Origin: Armatimonadota bacterium
Lineage (GTDB): Bacteria; Armatimonadota; Hebobacteria; CAIYQO01
Direction: 5' to 3'
NCBI GenBank assembly: GCA_029553475.1
Contig: JAKPKV010000173.1
Coordinates: 1-64,000 of the forward strand
DNA: 64,000 bases
A program made the translations under genes and the position numbers. Of this stretch, positions 46,264-55,215 are shown in pieces (within the stretch, counting starts at the first letter, position 1; the number at the start of each line of letters is the position of its first letter). The notes below the pieces were generated by a model. The model was given only the letters and a program-made list of their open reading frames with translations. It did no database searches and had not been told where the DNA came from.

Positions 46264-47460
46264 CTACCGCATATCGGGCACGCATGCCGTGATCCCCCGA
46301 GCTGCCAGCAGCGCCCGGTACTCCCCATAGATCGCTTCCCAGATCGCCTGCGGGCGGAAATCGCGCCGCACGCGGGCATAGCCGGCCAGGCCGTGCGCCT
46401 GCCGCAGCGCCGGGTCGGCGAGATAGCGGCCCAGCGCCTCCGCGAGCGCCTCGGCATCATACGGCGGCACCAGCAGGCCGGTGTCGCCCTCGGCGACCGC
46501 ATCAACGCAGCCAGGGATGCGCGTCGCCACCACCGGCAGACGCATGGCCGCCGCTTCCAGCGGCACGTTGGGGAAGCCTTCGCGATAGGTGGGCAGGCAG
46601 AGGATATCCATCGCCATAAGATATCCCGGCACATCGGTCACTTCGCCGATGAGATGCACCCGCGGATCGTCCTGCAGCATCGCCAGCACCGCCGGCGGCA
46701 GCGGATCCTGGGGCTCGATACGGCCGCAGATCAACAGGCGCAGCGCCGGAAACTGTTCGCGCAGCGTCGTCCACGCGCCCGCCAGCTCGATGAGGCCTTT
46801 GTCGCGCACCACGCGCCCGACGAAGCCGATCGCCGTGGCATCGAGCGGAATGCCATGGCGCTCGCGTAGCGTCGCGCGCGTGGCGGGGTCCAGTGCGTCA
46901 GGGTTGAAGCGCCCCTCGGCATCCACGCCGTTGCCGCTGCCGCCGTGGAAGGTGACGATCTGCTCCGCCGGGCAAAGTCCGGCGTCAATGGCGTACTGGC
47001 GTATGGAGTGGCTGACGCAGATGACGCGGTGGGCAAGACGGCAGGAGACCCGTTCCGTCAGCGAGAGCAGCGTGCGTTTCCAGCCGGTGGCGGTCATCAT
47101 TGGCAGGCCGCGCATGTGGTAGATGCGCACGGGCACGCCGGCCAGCCGCGCGGCGATCATGCCGAGCAGGCCGCCCTTCGGCGTATGCGCGTGGACGATC
47201 GTCGGCTTGATGCGCTTGAGCAGGGCGACGAGCCGGCGCAGCGCCATCAGGTCGGCGAGCGGGGTGATGCTGCGCGGCATCGGCACCGCGTGTACCGGCA
47301 CCCCTTCACGCTCGGCAAACTGCGCCAGGCGCTCCCCCGGCGAGGAGATGGCCTCGATGGCCAGCCCCCGCGCCTTCATGAAGCCGATTTGCCCGCGCAG
47401 GAAGCCCAGCGAGCCAGGGACGGTGGTGATATGCACGAGAGTGATCGGTGTGTCGGTCAT
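46264..47460 (-). CDS. GT4 family glycosyltransferase
   Basis: A 398-aa GT-B retaining glycosyltransferase. The N-terminus ITLVHITTVPGSLGFLRGQ and VHAHTPKGGLLGMIAARL match the PelF/TuaC-like group; the donor domain has GFVGRVVRDKGL and PTYREGFPNVPLEAAAM (the EX7E motif). Start at 47460 overlaps the previous stop in ATGA; the apparent long frame up to 48924 is a shadow. Cytoplasmic face of the membrane. Confidence 0.93.
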   Translation of the reverse strand: MTDTPITLVHITTVPGSLGFLRGQIGFMKARGLAIEAISSPGERLAQFAEREGVPVHAVPMPRSITPLADLMALRRLVALLKRIKPTIVHAHTPKGGLLGMIAARLAGVPVRIYHMRGLPMMTATGWKRTLLSLTERVSCRLAHRVICVSHSIRQYAIDAGLCPAEQIVTFHGGSGNGVDAEGRFNPDALDPATRATLRERHGIPLDATAIGFVGRVVRDKGLIELAGAWTTLREQFPALRLLICGRIEPQDPLPPAVLAMLQDDPRVHLIGEVTDVPGYLMAMDILCLPTYREGFPNVPLEAAAMRLPVVATRIPGCVDAVAEGDTGLLVPPYDAEALAEALGRYLADPALRQAHGLAGYARVRRDFRPQAIWEAIYGEYRALLAARGITACVPDMR

Positions 47461-48587
47461 ACGGTCTGCTGGACGCCATCGCGGGGTATCGCCCCGCAAA
47501 TGACCTGCTCCCACTGTGAAATAACTTGCTCCACGCGATAATGGTCGTAGATGTGTTGATACCCCGCCTGGCCCATCGCCATACGCGTCTCCGCCGGCAG
47601 GTGCATCAGGCGCTGCATGGCGGCGGCCAGCGCGTCGGCATCGCGCGGGGGCACGATGAAGCCGCTGCCCCCCTCCAGCACGAGTTCGCGCACCCCGCCC
47701 ACCTCGGTGGTGACGACGGGCCGGGCGGCCGCCAGCGCTTCCATCACCGCGTTCGGCATCCCTTCCCAGGCGGAAGAGAGCACCAGCGCGTCCGCCGCGT
47801 TGAGCAGCGCCGGAATGTCGCGGCGCAGCCCCAGGAAGCGCACGCGCTCCGCCACGCCCAGCTCGGCGGCGCGCCCGGCCAGTTCGGCGTGCAGCGCGCC
47901 CTGCCCGGCGACGGCGACGAGCAAGGGCGGCGCATCCGGTGCCAGGCGGCCGACGGCCTCCAGCAAGGTGTGATAATCCTTCGCCGGCTGCAGGCGGCCG
48001 ACGGCGACCCAGAGAAAGGTCTCCGGCGCAAGCCCCAGTTCGGCGCGCCGCGCCGCCCGCACCTCCGGTGCCACCTGAAAACGCTCGATATCGAGCCCAT
48101 TCGGAATGACGGCCGCCCGCGCGGCCGACACCACGCCGGCGCGCACCAGCTTCTCCGCCACGATGCGCGAGTTCGTCGCCGTCACCGTGCTCCAGCCATC
48201 GGTGAGCCGCAGCGCCAGCCGGCGCCCCCGCCCGATGGACTCGGTGCGGATTGACGTGATCACCGCCGGGATGCCCGCCAGCTTGCCGAGGAGGCGCCCG
48301 AGGATATTCGCCGGCAGGTTGAAGCTGACCAGCGCATCCGGCCGCAGCCGCTTGAGCAGGCCGATGGCCGCCGGGAACGCCCGCAGGCTGGCCGGGCGCG
48401 CGCGCAGATTGAGGGTATACACCGGGATCTCCCGCGCGCCGAGTTCCTCGGTGAACGCCTGCGGCGGCAGTATGCAGAGGACGGACACCGTCCACCCGCG
48501 CGCTTGCAGGCCCATCGCCAGGCGCACGAGCTGGGTTTCCGCGCCGCCGAAGGCGAGGCCGGTCGTCAGAATGGCGACATGTCGCAC
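47457..48587 (-). CDS. GT4 family glycosyltransferase
   Basis: A 376-aa GT-B enzyme. GLAFGGAETQLVRLAMGL near the N-terminus, WVAVGRLQPAKDYHTLLEAV and SSAWEGMPNAVMEALAAARPVV are standard GT4 motifs. It shares its stop with the next start (ATGA at 47457), so the two are likely translated together. Donor and acceptor unknown. Confidence 0.94.
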   Translation of the reverse strand: MRHVAILTTGLAFGGAETQLVRLAMGLQARGWTVSVLCILPPQAFTEELGAREIPVYTLNLRARPASLRAFPAAIGLLKRLRPDALVSFNLPANILGRLLGKLAGIPAVITSIRTESIGRGRRLALRLTDGWSTVTATNSRIVAEKLVRAGVVSAARAAVIPNGLDIERFQVAPEVRAARRAELGLAPETFLWVAVGRLQPAKDYHTLLEAVGRLAPDAPPLLVAVAGQGALHAELAGRAAELGVAERVRFLGLRRDIPALLNAADALVLSSAWEGMPNAVMEALAAARPVVTTEVGGVRELVLEGGSGFIVPPRDADALAAAMQRLMHLPAETRMAMGQAGYQHIYDHYRVEQVISQWEQVICGAIPRDGVQQTV

Positions 48588-48614
48588 GGTGGTGCCTCCT
48601 CCCTGCCCTGCGGC

Positions 48615-49760
48615 TCAGTGCGCGCGCGCACGGCCGGCGGCCAACAGGCGCCGTGCCGCGCGCAGCATCTGCTTGCCGCCCCGGAACCAGGCATCGCCCT
48701 GGTAGGCGGAAATGCTGATCTTCGCGAGCCAATACGCCGCGAGCGACGCTGGCAGCGCCTGCGGATAGTCGTGGGTGAAACTCAGCCGGCGCAGGCCGAC
48801 GAGCGGCGGCAGCGGGGCCGCGCTGAGTGCGGGCACGTTCATGCCGCTGCGATCGCGGCTGGCGCGCATATAATACCGGTAGCCTGCCTCCTCCGCCTGC
48901 GCCAGCACCAGGGGATTGTAGCATCCGCCCGGGAAGCAGACGGTGTCGATCGTGGTGCCGAGCGTGGACGCGAGGACCGCGCGCGATCCCGCAAGCTGCT
49001 CGCGCACGCGGCCTTCGTACGCCTCCTGGCTCTCATAATCGCCGGCCGGCATGTCGCGCAGTGCCTCCAGCGGCCGCGAGTGCGCACGCTGGGCATTCTC
49101 AAGGCAGCGCGCCACAAATGCGGGATCCGGGATGAACTGGCGCCCAGCCAGGCACCGATCATAGGTGAAAATCGGATACCCGGTGGGGATGCGCGAGGCA
49201 AAGCGGCGGACATCGCCGTGCCATTCCCGGGCGCACGGCGGGTGCAGCATCCAGCAGAGCCAGTGATACTGGTCAAATTTATCGGGGGTGTAGAGGTCGA
49301 CGATCGTATCGTCGGTGAAGATGAAATCGTGCGTCATGGTGTGCGACTGCACATCGAAGACCCCGCTCTGCTGCAGCGCGCGCAGTTCCGCGACGTTCAG
49401 ATACCCCCAGGCGTTGGGCACATCGGCCAGCGTGCGCGCCGGCCCGGCGCCGGCATAGCCGGGATTGGCGAAGATCGTCGCCTTCATCCCGAACTCCTGC
49501 AGGATGGGCAGTGCGATCAGCGCATTGTCGAGAAAGCCGTCGTCAAAGGTCAGCAGCACGAGCTTCTCGCGGCCCAGCGCCCCCGCCGCGATGAGGGCCG
49601 GCAGTTCGGAGAAGAAGATCGTCCGGTAGCCATCCCGCTGAAAGAAGCGGAGGAAGGCGCGAAACTGCCGGGAGGAGAACGTCAGGAATCCCAGCGGATG
49701 CTCCTGCGGGGCATCGTTGACAGTATGCAGCATCACGATCGGGAGGTCGTAGCGGGCCAT
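48615..49760 (-). CDS. Polysaccharide deacetylase (NodB/CE4 family)
   Basis: A 381-aa metal-dependent deacetylase. TFDDG (LVLLTFDDGFLDN) with two Asp residues, the SHTMTH motif (HX3H), and PGGCYN, which aligns with the RPPY-like motif of CE4, are visible. There is no signal peptide, so it may act in the cytoplasm or be exported by another route. It could remove acetyl groups from an amino sugar in the repeat unit. It has about 200 residues after SHTMTH, more than a minimal NodB domain. Confidence 0.9.
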   Translation of the reverse strand: MARYDLPIVMLHTVNDAPQEHPLGFLTFSSRQFRAFLRFFQRDGYRTIFFSELPALIAAGALGREKLVLLTFDDGFLDNALIALPILQEFGMKATIFANPGYAGAGPARTLADVPNAWGYLNVAELRALQQSGVFDVQSHTMTHDFIFTDDTIVDLYTPDKFDQYHWLCWMLHPPCAREWHGDVRRFASRIPTGYPIFTYDRCLAGRQFIPDPAFVARCLENAQRAHSRPLEALRDMPAGDYESQEAYEGRVREQLAGSRAVLASTLGTTIDTVCFPGGCYNPLVLAQAEEAGYRYYMRASRDRSGMNVPALSAAPLPPLVGLRRLSFTHDYPQALPASLAAYWLAKISISAYQGDAWFRGGKQMLRAARRLLAAGRARAH

Positions 49761-49771
49761 GATGATGTCCT

Positions 49772-51061
49772 TTACGGCGTGCGGCGCATGATGAACTTCC
49801 GCTTGCCCATCGCGGTTTCTTCCAGCGCGGTGCAGAGCTGTACGGTCAATGCCACCTCATCGCCGAACTCCTCGTGCAGGTGCGCGTGCAGATGCGGCTC
49901 CTGCGCGGCGTCATAGGTGGCATCGGGGATGATGCGCATCTCAATGCGCCGGTCGTCGAGTTGCACGATCTGGAACGCCTGAATCCCCGGGACGGACCGG
50001 CTCAGCAGCGTCCAGAATTGCCCGGGGATGAGCCGGCCGGACGGGGTCGTCAGCAGGTCATGCACGCGGCCGGCCAGTTCGATGATGCATTGCCCCGGGC
50101 GGCCGAGATGCGTGCGCGCGTCGCCCACCGCGCCGCAATCACCGATGCGATAGCGGATGAAAGGCGTGGCGTAGTTATCGAGATCGGTGATGAGCAGTTC
50201 ACCGTGGGCGTCCGTCTCGACCAGGAAGCGCGTGGGCGGGATGTACAGCGCGCCGTGCGTGGCGTCTTCGTGGGCGATCTGGCTGAATTCCCGCGAGCCG
50301 TACCGATTGAACAGACGCGTCTGGAAATAGCGCTCGATGACCTCGCGTTGGGTCTCCAGCAGTTGCTCGCCGCTGGTGATGACGGCCGCGGGGGTCTGCG
50401 GGGCCACCCCGTGCCGCAGCCCGGCTTGCGCGAGCAGGGTCAGGTAGCAGGGATACCCCACCAGGATGCGGGGGCGGGCGGCCGCGAGCTGCCGCAGGTA
50501 GTCCAGCGCGCGCGCCTCGTCAAGGCCGTAGCCGTTGAGCAGGCGCGTGTTGGTGACGAACCGGACGGCACCTTCCAGCAGGCGCTGCTTCCGCGACGTG
50601 GATGGGGACAGACCCCAGATGCTGATCGTCGCGTCGCGCCAGGCGTCCACGCCGGCCAGCGAAAAGCCGAAGCGCGTGGCCGCATGGCGGGCGATGCGCG
50701 CGCGCTGGTCGCCCCAGAAGACCGTATTGACACCGCTGGACCCGCTGGTGCTGATCTGTTGCACGGCCAGCGGGCTGGCGCCGATGGCGTCCAGGTGCGC
50801 GCGCAGGAACTCTTTGGTCACCGGCGGAAGCTGGGCCAGGTCGGCGAGATCGCGCAGGTCGGTGCTCGCGACCCCCGCCTCCGCCAGGTGCGCGCGGTAG
50901 TAGGGCATCTCGGCGAAGTGGGCCACCAGCGCGCGCAGCTTGGCCAGTTGGAGTGCGCGCACGGCCTCATCGGACTGCCCGGCCACCTGCTGCAGGGTGC
51001 GATAGTAGCGCACCTCGCGCGCTTTCACCAGCGACATGATCATGGTGCGGATGGAACTCAT
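49772..51061 (-). CDS. PaaK/CapK-like adenylate-forming enzyme
   Basis: A 429-aa member of the phenylacetate-CoA ligase-like group found in capsule loci (CapK). The phosphate loop ISTSGSSGVNTVFWG, the A5-type motif NRYGSREF and RYRIGDCG are seen. Such proteins activate a carboxylic acid as adenylate and probably pass it on as an acyl decoration of the polymer, although a true product is known for few. The start at 51061 overlaps the polymerase stop (ATGA); the longer frame upstream is not real. Confidence 0.9.
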   Translation of the reverse strand: MSSIRTMIMSLVKAREVRYYRTLQQVAGQSDEAVRALQLAKLRALVAHFAEMPYYRAHLAEAGVASTDLRDLADLAQLPPVTKEFLRAHLDAIGASPLAVQQISTSGSSGVNTVFWGDQRARIARHAATRFGFSLAGVDAWRDATISIWGLSPSTSRKQRLLEGAVRFVTNTRLLNGYGLDEARALDYLRQLAAARPRILVGYPCYLTLLAQAGLRHGVAPQTPAAVITSGEQLLETQREVIERYFQTRLFNRYGSREFSQIAHEDATHGALYIPPTRFLVETDAHGELLITDLDNYATPFIRYRIGDCGAVGDARTHLGRPGQCIIELAGRVHDLLTTPSGRLIPGQFWTLLSRSVPGIQAFQIVQLDDRRIEMRIIPDATYDAAQEPHLHAHLHEEFGDEVALTVQLCTALEETAMGKRKFIMRRTP

Positions 51062-52530
51062 GCAAGCACTCTCCTGGCAGGGGGAGCAATGGCGCCGAAC
51101 GGCTGGGTGTATTGCCAAAGCAGCAGCCCGATGCAGGCCCAGAACGGCATGAGCACATGGGGCAACAGCATAGGCGAGGAGGTGAACGAACTGCCGAGCA
51201 GGCCGCCGGTCCACCCGATCAGCATGAGGGGGATGACCTGCTCGGTGGCTGCCGTACACCGGCGCAGCGTGACCCGCGCGAGTGTCCCCACGTGCCAGAG
51301 CATGACGAGAAAAAGCACGGTATAGAGCGGCGTGCCCATGACGGCGCTGAAGACGAGGTAGCCATCAATGGGGCTCTCCAGCGCGTAGCTGGGCGGCACC
51401 AGCGTGCCCAGCGGATAGCGCGCCTCGGCGGCCTGCCAGGCGTCGGTCCACAGGTGTACTCGGCCGGACATACTGCTGTCCTGGGCGATATCCTGGGTTG
51501 AGAGCAGGTGGCTGAAGCGCGCGAACCGCTGCTGGAGCGCGACGGGCGCGAACGGCCAGAGCATGGCGAGGGCCAGGCCAATCGCCACCGCCGACACGAC
51601 CACCTGCCGGAGGATGCGGTGCGATTTCGGCAGGGAGAACAGGACCAGCAGGACGCCGACGGCGACCCCGACGAGGCCGGAGCGGGAGCCGGACAGCAGC
51701 AGCAGGATGAGCGCGAACGTCGCGCAGAGCAGACTGGCCAGCGAACGGCCGGCGGCCAGAAAGCGGGCGAGAAAGAAAAAGACGAGCATCACCGTCAGGT
51801 GGCCGAACACGTTGGGGTTGAGCATCAGCCCGGTGGAGCGCGTCGGCGTGAACCAGTTCGCCTTGCCGGCTCCGACAATCAGATTGTCAAAATAGAGCCA
51901 TTGGGCTGGCAGCATCCCCAGCCGGGCGCCCATCTGGACGACGGCGTAGGCGCCGTGGATGAGCAGCACCGCGGTCAGCAGCCAGGTGAGCGCGGTGCGC
52001 AGGCGCTGCTCCCCGTAGCGTGCCGCGAGGTCATACGCGATGAACGCGAAACTGACCCACTCCAGCAGGCGCAGGCCGGGGATCGCGAAGGACAGCGGAT
52101 GCAGGTAGAGCGCCACCCCGAGTATCGGCAACAGGAACGACAGCAGGGTATACGGCAGCAGGGGCGTGATGACGGCAAACGGCACGCGGGGCACGCGTGT
52201 GGGCGCGGTGATGCCCGCGCGCAGCAGCCAACTGCCGAAAAACACGGCCCAGAGCAGGTCCACAATCGCCAAGCCGCCATCATCGCCGGAGAGCATGAGC
52301 CGATAATACAGGAGGAGGGCCGTGCCCAGCAGGATGAGAAACGCGGGGAGCGGGTGCGCGTAACTCAGATACACCCAGCAGAGCCCCGCCAGCGCCGCGG
52401 GCAGCAGCAGGTGCAGCGGCGCGGGCAGCAGGAAGAACGCCGCGAGGGCGATGGCCGCGCCCCCCCCCAGGACGACACCGGATGCGTAGTGCGCGCGCGG
52501 CGCGATGCGATATGCCGGCGCAGGGCTCAT
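51058..52530 (-). CDS. O-antigen ligase/polymerase-like membrane protein (Wzy/WaaL family)
   Basis: A 490-aa polytopic membrane protein with about twelve hydrophobic segments. TGLMLNPNVFGHLTVMLVFFF, then LLLLSGSRSGLVGVAVG and a long periplasmic loop (about residues 335-385) with SMSGRVHLWTDAWQAAEARYPLG follow the Wzy_C/O-antigen ligase pattern. It polymerises repeat units in the periplasm or ligates them. ATGA overlaps on both sides couple it to the ligase and the GT4 gene. The ATG at 52530 begins MSPAPAYRIAPRA. Confidence 0.92.
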   Translation of the reverse strand: MSPAPAYRIAPRAHYASGVVLGGGAAIALAAFFLLPAPLHLLLPAALAGLCWVYLSYAHPLPAFLILLGTALLLYYRLMLSGDDGGLAIVDLLWAVFFGSWLLRAGITAPTRVPRVPFAVITPLLPYTLLSFLLPILGVALYLHPLSFAIPGLRLLEWVSFAFIAYDLAARYGEQRLRTALTWLLTAVLLIHGAYAVVQMGARLGMLPAQWLYFDNLIVGAGKANWFTPTRSTGLMLNPNVFGHLTVMLVFFFLARFLAAGRSLASLLCATFALILLLLSGSRSGLVGVAVGVLLVLFSLPKSHRILRQVVVSAVAIGLALAMLWPFAPVALQQRFARFSHLLSTQDIAQDSSMSGRVHLWTDAWQAAEARYPLGTLVPPSYALESPIDGYLVFSAVMGTPLYTVLFLVMLWHVGTLARVTLRRCTAATEQVIPLMLIGWTGGLLGSSFTSSPMLLPHVLMPFWACIGLLLWQYTQPFGAIAPPARRVLA

Positions 52531-53672
52531 CGCGCGGCCTCCGGCACTGCCGTCTCCGCGGGAAAGAGCACGGCGCGATACTGGCGGGCGACGGTCTCTG
52601 CCGTATAGGTCGCCGCCGGGAAGTCGGGGGCGGTTTTCTCCGGCTGGCGCAGTTCGGCCAGCATTGCCTGCGCCAGGCGGTCGGGATCGCCCACCGGGCA
52701 CAGGACGCCGTACGCGCCATCGCGCAGGATCTCCCGGGGGCCGCTCGGACAGTCGGTGGCGATCACCGGGGTGCCCAGCGCCAGCGCTTCCACCAGCACA
52801 TTGCCAAAGCCTTCCCAGGCCGAGGACAGCACGAGCAGGCGGGCGCGCGCGAGGGCGGCATACGGATTCTCGGCATAACCGGGCAGCTGCACCACGGCCT
52901 CCAGGCCGAGTTCGCGCACCTGGGCTTCCAGCGCGGCGCGCTCGCGGCCTTCCCCCAGGATGAGCAGGCGGCTGTCATGCTGTGGCTGCACCAGCGCGAA
53001 GGCGCGCAGCAGCGTCGCGTAGTCTTTCGCCTTCACCAGGCGGCCCACACTCGCGATCACCGGCGGCTGCCCCGGCGCGAACCAGGGGTGGTCCACCGGC
53101 TGTGCGGCGCGCGCGTAAAAGTCCGGCCCGATCACCGGGTTGTAGATCGTCTGCACATGCGCGGGGGAGAGGCCGAGATAGCTGACCAGGTCGCGCGCCG
53201 CCCCCTGCGAGACGGCGACCACCGCGTCGGCCAATGGGTACAGCCAGCGCATCAGCCGGGGCACGACGGTGCGCAGGAGGCGGTGCTTTTTCCGCGGGTA
53301 CGACTGCGAGTACGTTGTGTGCACGCTGAGCACCAGCCGCGTTGGGCTGCCGGCGAGCCGGTGGGCCGCCACGCTCGCGAGATTGGCCAGCGCCAGCGCC
53401 GCAAGGAACGCGGCGGGCCGTTCCCGCCGGAGATACCGCGCCAGCGGCGGAATGGCGGCGAGGAGATTGCGGGCGCCCAATTCGACAACGGTCGCTTCGC
53501 GGGGCAGTAATGCCGCAAAGGCGCCGCGCTTGCGCAGGAGGATCATCTCCACCGGGATGCCCTCGGCCAGCAAGCCATGCGCGATGTTGAGCATCACGCG
53601 TTCCGCCCCACCACAGCGCAGGGAGGGGATGAATAACGCCGCTTTCCGGGTTGTTGCAGTACGACGAGACAT
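52527..53672 (-). CDS. GT4 family glycosyltransferase
   Basis: A 381-aa GT-B enzyme. ALFIPSLRCGGAERVMLNIAHGL is the usual GT4 start; IASVGRLVKAKDYATLLRAF and SSAWEGFGNVLVEALALGTPVIA hold the donor-binding site. It follows a 150-nt gap with AT-rich bases (about 53740-53765), so a promoter for the downstream half of the locus may lie there. It overlaps the polymerase by 4 nt. Confidence 0.94.
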   Translation of the reverse strand: MSRRTATTRKAALFIPSLRCGGAERVMLNIAHGLLAEGIPVEMILLRKRGAFAALLPREATVVELGARNLLAAIPPLARYLRRERPAAFLAALALANLASVAAHRLAGSPTRLVLSVHTTYSQSYPRKKHRLLRTVVPRLMRWLYPLADAVVAVSQGAARDLVSYLGLSPAHVQTIYNPVIGPDFYARAAQPVDHPWFAPGQPPVIASVGRLVKAKDYATLLRAFALVQPQHDSRLLILGEGRERAALEAQVRELGLEAVVQLPGYAENPYAALARARLLVLSSAWEGFGNVLVEALALGTPVIATDCPSGPREILRDGAYGVLCPVGDPDRLAQAMLAELRQPEKTAPDFPAATYTAETVARQYRAVLFPAETAVPEAAR

Positions 53673-53822
53673 CGTAGCCTTTCAGGAGGCGCGCGTGCGC
53701 CCGGGGAGCCAGGCAGCAAGAGCATCAAGCCGAGTATGGCGATAGGCATATTCTAACATATCATCTCTATGCGCGGCAATGCGTCGCCGTGGCCTGGACA
53801 GCGCCGTCCGCCCCCACCGCCA

Positions 53823-55151
53823 TCAGCCGCGCCGCAGCCGCCGCAGCAGGCGATAGCCGGGGAGCGCGGTGGGAAACCGATACAACTGGCGACCGAGCCA
53901 CTCCAGGAGACGCGGATGGCGCCGCAGCCAGGCGAGCCGGCCGGGGTGGCGCCACCACATGGCCAGCAGATACTTGAGCAGGCCGGGCGTCTGTCCGGGG
54001 ATTTTCGCCCGGCACATAACCGCTGGCGCGTAGTCGAACTCGGGCGCGGGGAGCCCTTTGCGCTGGTGCCAGGCGATGCGCTCCAGGCCGGCCCGCAGCT
54101 TGGAGCGGGTGATGCCGGTCACCACGGTGGCGCGTTTTTCGGCGTCGGTCATCGCCGTGTAGGTCAGCACGCCCGCGTCCCGCGCCGCTGCCAGCACCTG
54201 CTGTCCGTGCGCGGTGCGGGCGATGACGACGGTCTCGTCCGTGCCGCCGGCGTGAATATCCCCCAGGGTCAGATCCGAGAGCCAGTTCCCTCCGTCGGGA
54301 CACAGGAAGCAGCGCTGCGGGGTGAAGAACGGCACCGCGATATCGAGCCAGGGGTAGAGCGGCTTCTCGCGCACCTCGCCCTCCGGCGTGACAAAGCGGG
54401 CACAGCCCGGATACGGCCCGCAGCGCCACCCCACGAAGGTCGCAGCGTCCGGGTAGCGCACGTTGATCGTGGAGCCGATCGCCGTCAGGGAATCCGTGGT
54501 TTGCACGTGGCCGCAAAACAGGCCGATGGCCAGCACCAGGTACTCGCGCAGCCGGGGCAGCAGCGTGGTGGCGCGATACCAGCCGGCCAGCTGGCACGGC
54601 GTAGCGGTGAGGGCGATGCGCCGCGGACGCTCGCGCAGCGCGGGCAGCACCGTCTGCAGCAGCGGCACCGGCGCGTACTTGCTGCCCACGGCGGCCGTCA
54701 CCACCGCGGGATCGTCGGTGAAGCGCACCACCGGCTGCCCGGCTTCGAGCGTCACCACCACCACCTCATCCACCAGCCCGGCGGCGAGACAGTAGCAGAG
54801 CAGGGCGGTCGCGATGCCGCCGGAGGCGGCCGCCGCGCGAATCTCCGCGTCACACGCGTAGCCGCGCCAGATGCCGTGCACCGGCCCCCAGGTCGGATCG
54901 GCGTCGGCCGGCGCGCCGCGCGCGGCCGTCCACGCCGTCACCGGATACCCTTGCCCCGGACAGGACGGCAGGCAGCGGCCGCAGTGCGTGCACAGGGACG
55001 CGTCCACGACGGGCAGGCTGTCGCAACTGGCGATGGTGATGGCCCCGTGCGGGCAGATGCCGGCGCACGCGCCGCAGCGGGTGCAGAGCCCGGGGGCGAT
55101 CACCGTGGCGTGGAGTTGTGTGAAATCACCGCGCTCAAAAGCCTCGGTCAT
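53823..55151 (-). CDS. Coenzyme F420 hydrogenase/dehydrogenase beta-subunit family protein with two [4Fe-4S] sites
   Basis: A 442-aa cytoplasmic flavin/iron-sulfur protein. The N-terminal ferredoxin domain has two CX2CX2CX3CP sets (CTRCGACAGICP and CTHCGRCLPSCP). The FrhB/FdhB-like domains follow with ASGGIATALLCY, TATPCQLAGW, GLFCGH and LTLGDIHAGG. In polysaccharide loci such proteins occur beside pyruvyl transferases or reductive sugar steps; no F420 is required and the reaction is unknown. The start at 55151 begins MTEAFERGD. Next to the Wzx gene. Confidence 0.9.
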   Translation of the reverse strand: MTEAFERGDFTQLHATVIAPGLCTRCGACAGICPHGAITIASCDSLPVVDASLCTHCGRCLPSCPGQGYPVTAWTAARGAPADADPTWGPVHGIWRGYACDAEIRAAAASGGIATALLCYCLAAGLVDEVVVVTLEAGQPVVRFTDDPAVVTAAVGSKYAPVPLLQTVLPALRERPRRIALTATPCQLAGWYRATTLLPRLREYLVLAIGLFCGHVQTTDSLTAIGSTINVRYPDAATFVGWRCGPYPGCARFVTPEGEVREKPLYPWLDIAVPFFTPQRCFLCPDGGNWLSDLTLGDIHAGGTDETVVIARTAHGQQVLAAARDAGVLTYTAMTDAEKRATVVTGITRSKLRAGLERIAWHQRKGLPAPEFDYAPAVMCRAKIPGQTPGLLKYLLAMWWRHPGRLAWLRRHPRLLEWLGRQLYRFPTALPGYRLLRRLRRG

Positions 55152-55215
55152 GGTGGTGTCTCCTTTGCCGTGTGAACCCCGGCCTCGCGGCGTGATGCTC
55201 GCGCCGGGCACCCGG

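Noticed and set aside
46264-48924. 886-aa minus-strand open frame
   Set aside because: Only the C-terminal 398 residues are a real GT4; the first 488 are an out-of-frame reading of the neighbouring glycosyltransferase and the deacetylase gene end.
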